Source: CAYNSX01 sp964400165
Lineage (GTDB): Bacteria; Armatimonadota; Hebobacteria; CAYNSX01
Assembly: GCA_964400165.1 (NCBI GenBank)
Contig: CAYNSX010000031.1
Location: 1-31,907, forward strand
Reading direction: 5' to 3'
DNA length: 31,907 nucleotides
A model generated the notes under the pieces. That model was not told the DNA's origin and ran no database searches. It saw only the letters and a list, made by a program, of their open reading frames with translations. Position 1 is the stretch's first letter, and each line of letters opens with the position of its first letter. Below are positions 1-16,042 of this stretch, piece after piece. Both the position numbers and the translations under genes were made by a program.

Positions 1-41
1 TTGAGGTGCGGCTTGGTCCGCTCAAACTTCGGCTTGCCCAT
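1..41 (-). CDS. tuf: Elongation factor Tu, N-terminus only (cut by window edge)
   Basis: Only the first 13 codons and part of a 14th are present. They read MGKPKFERTKPHL, the usual EF-Tu opening just before the first GTP-binding motif. The ATG lies 21 nt after the fusA stop, and a purine-rich GGGAG sits upstream as ribosome binding site. EF-Tu delivers aminoacyl-tRNA to the ribosome A site. Its place after rpsL-rpsG-fusA is the classical str operon order, so I call it tuf although only the start is seen. Confidence 0.9.
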   Translation of the reverse strand, partial: MGKPKFERTKPHL

Positions 42-62
42 CGCTGGTCTCCCTCACTCCGC

Positions 63-2144
63 CTAGTTGGCTCGTGCCACGAGTGTTTCGCTCAACTGCT
101 TCGGTACTTCGACATACAGCGCGGGTTCCATTGTGTAAGTGCCGCGGCCCTGCGTCAATGAACGCAGCACCGTGGCATACCCGAAGAGTTCGGCCAGGGG
201 CGCCTGCGCCAGGATGGCGCGGCTGTGGCCGGGCTCCGGGTGCGTCTCCAAAATCTCGGCGCGCCGCTTGTTCAGGTCGGCGATGGTCTCGCCCAGGTGC
301 GCTTCCGGCACGATCACTTCCAGTTTCATCACCGGTTCGAGCAAAACCGGCCGCGCCCGCGCCACCGCGTCGCGGAACGCCTGCGACCCGGCGATTTCGA
401 ACGCGAGATCCGAGGAGTCCACATCGTGCCATGACCCGCCGGTCAGCGTCACCTTAACATGCGTCAGCGGGTAGCCGGCCACCGGCCCGGTCGACATCGC
501 GTTGCGCACGCCCTTCTCGACAGCGCGGACGAACTGCTTCGGCACATCATTGCCGCTCGACTTGTTCTCGAAGATGAATTCGTCGCCGCTGTGCGGCCCC
601 ACCTCGAGGATGGCGTGGCCGTACTGCCCGTGCCCGCCCGTCTGCTTCACATAGCGCGACTCGCCGCGCGCGATGGCCGTGACCGTCTCGCGATAGGCGA
701 CCAGCGGCCGGCCCATATTCGCCGCTACCTTGAACTCCTGCAGCAGGCGCGTGACGATGACTTCGAGGTGCAGCTCGCCCATCCCCGAGACGAGCAACTC
801 GCCGGTCTCCTGGTCATTGCGCATCGTGAAGGTCGGGTCTTCGTGCGCCAGGCGGTCGAGCGCTTCGGCCAGTTTGTCGCCGTCGGCCTTGGTCTTCGGC
901 TCCAATTTCATCGAGATGACCGGCTCGGGGAAGTGGATCGATTCGAGCAGCACTGGCAGGTCTTCAGTCGCCAGCGTGTCACCCGTGCGCGCGTGCGCCA
1001 GGCCCGCGGCGGCGACGATGTCGCCGGTGTGCGCGTGCTCCAATTCTTCGGACCGGTTGGCGTGCATCCGCACCAGGCGGTTGATGCGCTCGCGCTTCTT
1101 GCGCGTGCTGTTGAACACGGTCTGCCCCGACTTCACCGTCCCGCTGTAGACGCGGAAGTAAGTCAGCCGCCCGACATACGGGTCGGTCATCACCTTGAAG
1201 GCCAGGGCGACGAACGGCTGGTCGTCGGCGGCGAGGATTTCAATGACTTCATGTGTCTTCGGATGCTCCGCGTGCAGCGGGGGGACATCGAGCGGCGACG
1301 GCAGGTAATCGACAATGGCGTCCATCAGCGGTTGCACGCACTTATTGCGCCGCGACGCGCCGCACAGGACGGGCACAAATTTGTAGGCGATGGTAGCGGC
1401 GCGGATGCCGTGCTGCAGGTGCTCGGCGCTCAAGGTGCCGGTCTTCAGGTACTCCTCTTCATGGTGGCTGTGCGACTCGAGTTCGGCGACGGCGGCGACG
1501 AGTTCATCGTGGCCGTGGGCGGCGCGCTCGGCGAGGTCTTCAGGGATGTCGGCCTCGCGCACTTCCAGCCCCTCCTCGTCCTCCCAATAGAAGGCGCGCA
1601 TCGTCACCAGATCGACGATGCCGCGGAAATCGCCCTCGGCGCCGATGGGGATCTGGATCGGGATGGCGCGCACGCCGAGGCGCGCCCGGATGTTGTCGAG
1701 GACGCGGTAGAAGTCGGCGCCGATGCGATCCATCTTATTGATGAAGACGAGGCGCGGGACGCCGTACTTGTTGGCCTGTCGCCACACCGTCTCGGACTGC
1801 GGCTGCACGCCGCCGACGGCATCGAAGATGGTGATGACGCCATCGAGAATACGCAGCGACCGCTCCACTTCGACGGTGAAGTCGACATGGCCGGGCGTAT
1901 CAATGATATTGAAGCGGTGGTCGCGCCACTCTACGGTCGTCGCGGCGGAAGTGATGGTGATGCCGCGTTCCTGTTCCTGCGGCATCCAGTCCATGGTGGC
2001 GGTGCCTTCATCCACTTCGCCGACCCGGTGGACGCGGCCCGCATAGAAGAGGACGCGTTCGGTCGTCGTCGTCTTGCCGGCGTCGATATGCGCGGCGAAG
2101 CCGATGTTGCGGACCATGTCGAGGGGGACTTCGCGGGTAGCCAT
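63..2144 (-). CDS. fusA: Elongation factor G
   Basis: A 693-residue translational GTPase of normal EF-G length that drives tRNA-mRNA translocation. Visible motifs are the P-loop AHIDAGKTTTTER near residues 18-30, switch II DTPGHVDFTVEVERS, and NKMD for guanine recognition. The C-terminal domains IV and V end in the usual LRSLTQGRGTYTMEP-type segment. The frame opens with GTG-ATG. I take the ATG at 2144 because GGTGAT lies 6 nt upstream; the GTG at 2147 would add one residue. It lies 67 nt after rpsG and 21 nt before tuf in the str operon. No truncation or odd residue was noticed. The MATREVPLDMVRNIG start is slightly longer than some relatives. Confidence 0.97.
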   Translation of the reverse strand: MATREVPLDMVRNIGFAAHIDAGKTTTTERVLFYAGRVHRVGEVDEGTATMDWMPQEQERGITITSAATTVEWRDHRFNIIDTPGHVDFTVEVERSLRILDGVITIFDAVGGVQPQSETVWRQANKYGVPRLVFINKMDRIGADFYRVLDNIRARLGVRAIPIQIPIGAEGDFRGIVDLVTMRAFYWEDEEGLEVREADIPEDLAERAAHGHDELVAAVAELESHSHHEEEYLKTGTLSAEHLQHGIRAATIAYKFVPVLCGASRRNKCVQPLMDAIVDYLPSPLDVPPLHAEHPKTHEVIEILAADDQPFVALAFKVMTDPYVGRLTYFRVYSGTVKSGQTVFNSTRKKRERINRLVRMHANRSEELEHAHTGDIVAAAGLAHARTGDTLATEDLPVLLESIHFPEPVISMKLEPKTKADGDKLAEALDRLAHEDPTFTMRNDQETGELLVSGMGELHLEVIVTRLLQEFKVAANMGRPLVAYRETVTAIARGESRYVKQTGGHGQYGHAILEVGPHSGDEFIFENKSSGNDVPKQFVRAVEKGVRNAMSTGPVAGYPLTHVKVTLTGGSWHDVDSSDLAFEIAGSQAFRDAVARARPVLLEPVMKLEVIVPEAHLGETIADLNKRRAEILETHPEPGHSRAILAQAPLAELFGYATVLRSLTQGRGTYTMEPALYVEVPKQLSETLVARAN

Positions 2145-2211
2145 CACACGATCACCGAGGGCCGCCGCTGGGCGTCCGGAGTCCGCGCGAGCCCGCCGCG
2201 GGACGACCGGA

Positions 2212-2682
2212 TTACCAGCGATAGTGGGCGAATGCCTTGTTCGCTTCCGCCATGCGGTGGGTGTCCTCCCGCCGCTTCACCGCGGCGCCGGACCCGTTGG
2301 CCGCATCCATCATCTCCGCAGCCAGTCGGTCGACCATCGTGCGGCCGGACCGGGCGCGGGCCGCGTTGATCAGCCAGCGCATACCCAGCGCTTCGCGCCG
2401 CGAGGCGCGCACTTCGATGGGCACCTGATAGGTGGCGCCGCCGACGCGCCGGGGACGCACTTCCACCAACGGCATAGCATTCCGCAGGGCCGCGCTGAAT
2501 ACCGCCAGCGGGTCCTTGTCGGACTTCTGATGCACCTGTTGGAAGGCTCCGTAGCATACTCTTTCGGCCGTGCTCTTCTTCCCGTCGCGCATCACTCGGT
2601 TAATCAGCCGCTGCACGAGCCGGCTGCCGAACACCGAGTCCGGTGTTACCGGTCTGCGCGCGACCGGTCCCTTACGCGGCAT
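2212..2682 (-). CDS. rpsG: Small ribosomal subunit protein S7
   Basis: A 156-residue protein, the normal length for bacterial S7, which nucleates assembly of the 30S head and contacts the E-site tRNA and mRNA. It starts MPRKGPVARRPVTPDSVFGS and contains the family segments LINRVMRDGKKSTAERVCYGA and GGATYQVPIEVRASRREALGMRW. It ends in the usual MAEANKAFAHYRW. The ATG is 3 nt after the rpsL stop, with GGAGG 7 nt upstream inside the end of rpsL, so translation is probably coupled. In E. coli S7 represses its own operon; whether that holds here cannot be seen. Confidence 0.97.
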   Translation of the reverse strand: MPRKGPVARRPVTPDSVFGSRLVQRLINRVMRDGKKSTAERVCYGAFQQVHQKSDKDPLAVFSAALRNAMPLVEVRPRRVGGATYQVPIEVRASRREALGMRWLINAARARSGRTMVDRLAAEMMDAANGSGAAVKRREDTHRMAEANKAFAHYRW

Positions 2683-2685
2683 CGG

Positions 2686-3120
2686 CTATCCTCCCGTCTC
2701 CTTCTTCGGTTTCTTGGTCCCATACCGCGAGCGTCCCTTGCGGCGCTTCTCGACGCCCGCCGTGTCCAGCACCCCGCGTACCACTTTGTAGCGGATGCCC
2801 GGCAAATCGCGCACCCGGCCCTTGCGAATCAGCACCACCGAGTGCTCCTGCAAGTTGTGCCCCTCGCCCTGGATGTAGGCGGTCAACTCGATCCGGTTGC
2901 TCAACCGCACCCGCGCCACTTTCCGCAGCGCCGAGTTCGGCTTCTTCGGCGTCACCGTCCAGACGCGCGTGCAGACGCCGCGCTTTTGGGGGCCGGGGAC
3001 GCGCACATACTTCCGCTTCAGCGCGTTCCACTGCCACCCCAGCGCCCAGCGCACCGTCGGGGTCACCTTCACCCGCAGGCGCTTGCGTCCTTTGCGAATC
3101 AATTGGGATGTAGTAGGCAC
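2686..3120 (-). CDS. rpsL: Small ribosomal subunit protein S12, with internal insertion
   Basis: A 144-residue S12, the decoding-centre protein, recognisable by PQKRGVCTRV, TPKKPNSALRKVARVRL and GEGHNLQEHSVVLIR. Translation starts at a GTG (VPTTSQLIRKGRK); the open frame runs much further upstream, but only as a shadow of rpoC. E. coli S12 is 124 residues. The extra 20 lie between residues about 21 and 43, just before PQKRG, where Firmicutes also carry an insertion; this one is longer and rich in Trp and basic residues. The segment equivalent to E. coli GRVKDLPG reads GRVRDLPG (Arg104), the position where Lys to Arg gives streptomycin resistance. A GGGGGA lies 7 nt before the GTG. The gene sits 74 nt after rpoC. 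Confidence 0.96.
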   Translation of the reverse strand: MPTTSQLIRKGRKRLRVKVTPTVRWALGWQWNALKRKYVRVPGPQKRGVCTRVWTVTPKKPNSALRKVARVRLSNRIELTAYIQGEGHNLQEHSVVLIRKGRVRDLPGIRYKVVRGVLDTAGVEKRRKGRSRYGTKKPKKETGG

Positions 3121-3194
3121 AGTTTGTCCCCCGAGCGAGAGCCAGGGCGGCTTCAGACGATACCAGCGCCGCCGCGGACTGTCAACGGCGCGGG

Positions 3195-12072
<8,878 letters not shown>

Positions 12073-12175
12073 AGTGCCCTCCGCCGCAGTGGGGCAGCGC
12101 GACCAGACGAGCGCGACACACGCCTACGCCCGAGTCGTGGTTGAGTGTTGAGTGCTGGCCGGCACGCGAGAGAGT

Positions 12176-12204
12176 AGTGTAGTGATCCGGCTGTCCCCCG
12201 TCAA
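12176..12204 (-). promoter_or_regulatory. Likely sigma70-type promoter of the rpoBC-str operon
   Basis: On the minus strand TTGACG (12204-12199) is followed after exactly 17 nt by TACACT (12181-12176): 5/6 and 4/6 matches to the consensus. Transcription would start near 12169, giving a leader of about 97 nt before rpoB. The -35 box lies only 6 nt past the stop codon of the rhomboid gene and inside a small CCCCC-TTGAC-GGGGG inverted repeat. That repeat has no T-run, so I do not call it a terminator. No start point is known; this rests on spacing, match and position. Confidence 0.6.
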
Positions 12205-12209
12205 GGGGG

Positions 12210-13439
12210 TCAGGCCGGCCGGTCCGCCAGTTTTTCCAGGTGCTCCAGGGCCAGCCGCCGCCACGACGACAGCGGGAACCGGCTCACCAGTTCGGAAAAC
12301 GCTTCGCGGGCGCTCTTGGCATCCCCGCTCGACTGACACAACAGCCCCAGCCGCACCAGGGCGTTTTCCACATCCGGCCCGTTGTCCGGTTGCCGGGCGA
12401 TGGCCCAGAAGGCGTCGCGGGCCTCGTGGGCGGCCCCGGCCTCTTCGAGGGCGCAGGCGATGGAGAATTGCAGCGCCGCCGGCAGGGTATAGCGGTCGAA
12501 CATCCGCCGGATCGACCGGTACGCCGCCACGGCGCTGTGCCGGTCGCCTTTCTCCAAGTACAGCCGCACTGCGGTCTCAAACTCGTCCTTCGCCTTCGGC
12601 CACAGGCCGGCGCGCTCCCACTGGACTCCCAATGCGTCGTGGACGGCCGGGTCGGCGGGCTGTTGCTCGCCCATCGTGACCAGGCGCGACACCACCCGCG
12701 GGTCAGGCGGCCCGCGGCGCGCCACCCGCGCCTCTTGCAGGATGAACTCGCGGTCCCCCTCGTCCTTGAAGCGCAGCCCCCAGGCGCCCAGCAGGCCGAA
12801 GGCGAACCCGCCCAGGTGCGCCCAGTAGGCCGTCATCCCTTCGGGATTCACTTCCTTTCCCCAGCTCTTCATCACCAGCACCCCGAACAGGAGCGCCGCA
12901 TTGAACCCAAAATACAGCGCCGCCAGCACCCACAACGGCACCGACCCCAGCCAGTAGGTGCGCGGGAAGAAGATGGACACCACGCGCACCGGCGTGCGCG
13001 CGAAGCGCATCGTCGCCAGGCCCAACAGCCCATAGATGGCGCCCGATGCCCCCACCATCGGAATCGTCATGGCCTCGGGGAGGAAGAACTCCACCCCCAG
13101 CACATGCAGCAGCCCCGCCGCCATCTGGCTGCCGAAGTAGAACAGCACCAGGACCCCGACCCCCAGCGCGTCTTCGATAATCGACCCGAGCAACCAGAGG
13201 TACAACACATTCACGCCCAGGTGCAGGATGTTCGCATGCACGAACATGGAGGAAAGCAGCGAGTACCACGCGCCGGAACTCGGCCGCAGCCCGAGCAGCC
13301 CGGCGGCCTCCTGCACGGTCTGCGCGCCCGGCAGCGCAATGGCGAGATAGACACCGACATTGGCGCCGATGAGCAGCAGCGTTGCCAACGGCACCCGGCG
13401 CCGTCGTCGCTGCATCGCATATGGCACTGGCAGCAGCAT
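12210..13439 (-). CDS. Rhomboid-family intramembrane serine protease with helical-repeat tail
   Basis: 409 residues. About the first 225 form a multi-pass membrane domain beginning after a basic QRRRRR stretch. Rhomboid signatures are HANILHLGVNVLYLWLLG (68-85), the nucleophile motif GASGAIYG with Ser132, and AYWAHLGGFAFG with catalytic His208. Family members cleave transmembrane substrates inside the bilayer. The remaining roughly 180 residues are soluble and alpha-helical with TPR-like periodicity (ALGVQWERAGLWPKAKDEF, ACALEEAGAAHEARDAF, LLCQSSGDAKSAREAF), probably a protein-interaction tail. The frame is open further upstream, but only as a shadow of anmK; the ATG at 13439 is 5 nt after the anmK stop with AGGA 8 nt before it. 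Substrate unknown. Confidence 0.88.
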   Translation of the reverse strand: MLLPVPYAMQRRRRRVPLATLLLIGANVGVYLAIALPGAQTVQEAAGLLGLRPSSGAWYSLLSSMFVHANILHLGVNVLYLWLLGSIIEDALGVGVLVLFYFGSQMAAGLLHVLGVEFFLPEAMTIPMVGASGAIYGLLGLATMRFARTPVRVVSIFFPRTYWLGSVPLWVLAALYFGFNAALLFGVLVMKSWGKEVNPEGMTAYWAHLGGFAFGLLGAWGLRFKDEGDREFILQEARVARRGPPDPRVVSRLVTMGEQQPADPAVHDALGVQWERAGLWPKAKDEFETAVRLYLEKGDRHSAVAAYRSIRRMFDRYTLPAALQFSIACALEEAGAAHEARDAFWAIARQPDNGPDVENALVRLGLLCQSSGDAKSAREAFSELVSRFPLSSWRRLALEHLEKLADRPA

Positions 13440-13444
13440 CGCCC

Positions 13445-14647
13445 TTATCCTGACTGTTCCCGAATTCCAGTTTCGGCCGCGGAGCGCCGTCTCCTGCGCC
13501 GCTTCGCCGCCATTGTGCCTCTGCCGGGGGGCGGACAACAAATCGAGCCCAAAATGGCCGGGCGGCCGCCCGTGGCGCCTGGCACATTGGCCGGCAGTCC
13601 TTGCAGTGTCGCATCGCCTAGGATGGCGAAGGCGATCGCTTCTTTCGCCTGCGACGGCAGCCCGACATCCTCGTGCGTTCGCAAGGCGATGCCCGGCAGC
13701 CGTTCGGTGAGCATCCGGCACAGCGTCGCATTCAGCGCCCCGCCTCCTCCCAGAACAACCTCGCGCACGGGGTCGCGCCGCGGCAGGAACGCGCGATAGG
13801 CCGCCGCGATGCTCTCCGCGGTGAAAGCGGTCAGCGTCGCCACCAAGTCGTCGTCACGCAGGCCCAGCCGCTCGGCGCGCTCGATCGCTCGGTCGAAGAA
13901 CGCACCCAAGAAATCGCCGCGGTCCGCGGACTTCGGCGGCCGCCGGACGAGAAACGGATGCGCCATCAGCCAAGTCAACAGCCGGCGACTCACCTGCCCC
14001 CGCGCCGCGACGACGCCGCCCGTGTCCATCGTCTGCCGGCCCCTCGAGATGGCGCCCATCGCCGCGTCGATCAGCACATTGCCCGGCCCCGTGTCGAACG
14101 CGCGCACCGCAGCCAGGCCGCCGCGCCGCGGCAGGTAGGTGACATTGGCGATGCCGCCGATGTTCTGCACCGCCCGCGCCTGCGCCGGGGAATGCAGCAA
14201 CACATAGTCCGCGTACGGGACGAGCGGCGCCCCCTGCCCGCCCGCCGCCATATCCGCCGACCGCAAGTCGCACACCGTCAGCACCCCGGTCCGCCGCGCA
14301 ATCACGGCGCCGGCGCCGATTTGCAGCGTCGCCGCCGGCGGCAGATGCGCAATCGTCTGCCCGTGCGACGCAATCGCCGTCAGGGCGCGCGCCGCCACCC
14401 GCTGCCCGCGCATCAGATCGCGTGCCGCCGCCGCCAGCGCCGCGCCGACTTCGAAGTGCAACGCCGCCAATTGCGCCGGCGTGCAGTCGCCGGCGCAGGC
14501 CGCCGCCAGCCGCTCGCGCAGCGCCGCCGAATACGGCGTCGTGCGCCACGCCTCGACGCACACGCGCGTCCGCAGTCCGCGGCCGGTGCAGGTGACCAGC
14601 GCCGCATCAATGCCGTCGAGCGAGGTGCCCGACATCAGCCCGATCAT
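13445..14647 (-). CDS. anmK: Anhydro-N-acetylmuramic acid kinase
   Basis: A 400-residue sugar kinase that opens the 1,6-anhydro ring of anhMurNAc while phosphorylating it, returning cell-wall turnover products to MurNAc-6-phosphate. Family marks are the N-terminal GLMSGTSLDGIDAALV, SHGQTIAHLPP, LQIGAGAVIARRTGV, NIGGIANVTYLP, FDTGPGNVLIDAAM and GGGGALNATL. I chose the ATG at 14647, giving the family-typical MIGLMSGTS. A GTG at 14677, touching the previous stop, would add ten residues; neither has a clear ribosome site. A basic Arg/Lys-rich tail closes the protein. It follows a SpoIID/LytB-type gene, so the pair may link peptidoglycan remodelling and recycling (inference). Confidence 0.92.
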   Translation of the reverse strand: MIGLMSGTSLDGIDAALVTCTGRGLRTRVCVEAWRTTPYSAALRERLAAACAGDCTPAQLAALHFEVGAALAAAARDLMRGQRVAARALTAIASHGQTIAHLPPAATLQIGAGAVIARRTGVLTVCDLRSADMAAGGQGAPLVPYADYVLLHSPAQARAVQNIGGIANVTYLPRRGGLAAVRAFDTGPGNVLIDAAMGAISRGRQTMDTGGVVAARGQVSRRLLTWLMAHPFLVRRPPKSADRGDFLGAFFDRAIERAERLGLRDDDLVATLTAFTAESIAAAYRAFLPRRDPVREVVLGGGGALNATLCRMLTERLPGIALRTHEDVGLPSQAKEAIAFAILGDATLQGLPANVPGATGGRPAILGSICCPPPGRGTMAAKRRRRRRSAAETGIREQSG

Positions 14648-14677
14648 GCGGCGAGCGGCGGCGCGCCGCGGCGCCAC

Positions 14678-16042
14678 TTAGCGGGCGTCCACGAGCGCCG
14701 TGTTCGGGAAGTATTGCGCCAGGATGTCGCGGGCCGATTGTCCCGCCCGCGCCCGCCCCAGCGTCCCCCACTGACACAGCCCCCAGCCGTGGCCGCGCCC
14801 CGTTCCGTCGAACGCCATCACGGGCTTCTCGCCCTGCGACAAGCCCGATGAGCGAATCACGAAGAGCCGGCTCGGCAATCCCGCGCCGCTCGGCACGCCG
14901 TCCCCGAAGAGCCAGCGGATGTCTTCACCGGTCACCGTGTAGGGGCCGGTGCTGGTGACGACCTCCAGGCGGTCGACGCGCCAACTCGGGTCGCGCCCGG
15001 CGATGCGCACCTCGCGCACCTCCCCCACCTGCCTCGCGCCCGCCAGCCGCGGCAAGTTCTGCTCGAACAGTTTCTGCAGCAGCAGCGGCTCAACGAGCCG
15101 CGACCACGCCCCGGTTCGCACCCGTTCGCAATACGGCAGGTCGGTCGGTTTCATTCCGATCCGGCGCAACCAGCGATAGAAGTCCTCGTCATCGCGAAAG
15201 TAGGGCGGCTCGCCCTTTGCATCGTCCCGCTGCCAGGCGAGATACGGAATCAGCTCCGTATCGCCCGGCCAGGGGCGCCGCTCGCTGATGCCGCCGCAAT
15301 GCGAAGAGTAGTAGGCCTTCACCACCCGATGGTCGTGCATCAGCACCAGGCCGCGCGTCGCCGCCGCGGCCGCGGCGTAGTCGGCGTCCGGCTCCTTGCC
15401 CTGATAGACCTGGCAATGCACGCCGCTGCACAAGTCAAAGCCCTCGTCGCGGTGGTCGCCGATGCTGGCGAGGGAATACGACCGCACCGCAATCGCCTGT
15501 GCCTTGGCCGCTTCGAGCGGCCAGCGCGGCGGCAACTCGGCGCTCATCACCCGGGCAACATAATCGGTCAGCGTGACGAGATTGATGACCTGCACGCGCT
15601 CGCCCGCGGGCAAAAAGGCGAAGTCGCCGGGATACGGTCCCGCCGATGCGCCGGGCAGGCGGACGCTCGTCTGCCCGTCGCCCCGCGCCACGCGCACTTG
15701 CACCTCGCACTGCGCCGTCGTTGTCCACCCGCCCGAGGTCACTTGCATCGCCGCGCCCACCAACTGCGCGCTCACCAGGTCGCCGGGCTTCACCGCGTGC
15801 AGCAATTCGTCAGAGTCCGCGGCATAGACGCCCGCCGGGATGCTCGGGCGGACACCCACCAGCGCCGCCGCGCCCAATCCGACGCGCAGTCGCCGCGATT
15901 CATCGAGCAGTCCTTTGAGGTCGGCCAACAGCGGAGGGCGGGGAGGCGCGGCGACGGGAGATTCCGGATTGGTCGGCTGCGCCTGCGCCGACAGCGCGGC
16001 GAACAACGCGACGAGCAGCACCCCGCGGCGCAGCGCGTTCAC
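14678..16042 (-). CDS. SpoIID/LytB-domain secreted protein
   Basis: 454 residues with a signal peptide (RRGVLLVALFAALSAQAQ) and then a Pro-rich linker. The SpoIID/LytB core contains LTDYVARVMSAELPPRWPLE, AAKAQAIAVRSYSLAS, SGVHCQVYQG, VVKAYYSSHCGGIS and, near the end, GTGRGHGWGLCQWGTLGRA. In sporulating Firmicutes SpoIID is a peptidoglycan lytic transglycosylase; the Glu in SAELPP matches the expected catalytic acid. Nothing else here suggests sporulation, so a general cell-wall role is more likely, as in the many non-sporulating bacteria with this domain. The GTG start overlaps the HAD gene's stop as GTGA, indicating translational coupling. Confidence 0.87.
   Translation of the reverse strand: MNALRRGVLLVALFAALSAQAQPTNPESPVAAPPRPPLLADLKGLLDESRRLRVGLGAAALVGVRPSIPAGVYAADSDELLHAVKPGDLVSAQLVGAAMQVTSGGWTTTAQCEVQVRVARGDGQTSVRLPGASAGPYPGDFAFLPAGERVQVINLVTLTDYVARVMSAELPPRWPLEAAKAQAIAVRSYSLASIGDHRDEGFDLCSGVHCQVYQGKEPDADYAAAAAATRGLVLMHDHRVVKAYYSSHCGGISERRPWPGDTELIPYLAWQRDDAKGEPPYFRDDEDFYRWLRRIGMKPTDLPYCERVRTGAWSRLVEPLLLQKLFEQNLPRLAGARQVGEVREVRIAGRDPSWRVDRLEVVTSTGPYTVTGEDIRWLFGDGVPSGAGLPSRLFVIRSSGLSQGEKPVMAFDGTGRGHGWGLCQWGTLGRARAGQSARDILAQYFPNTALVDAR

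Noticed and set aside
459..2369. Long plus-strand open frame opposite fusA
   Set aside because: It mirrors the coding frame of fusA; G+C-rich genes often leave the opposite strand free of stops. No family resemblance, biased His/Arg/Ala composition.
12195..12209. CCCCC-GTCAA-GGGGG inverted repeat as terminator
   Set aside because: The stem is only 5 bp and no T-run follows on the minus strand; it overlaps the better-supported -35 box.
13440..13721. Upstream extension of the rhomboid frame
   Set aside because: Lies within anmK in another frame and has shadow-type Arg/Ala-rich composition; the ATG at 13439 gives a natural membrane-protein start.
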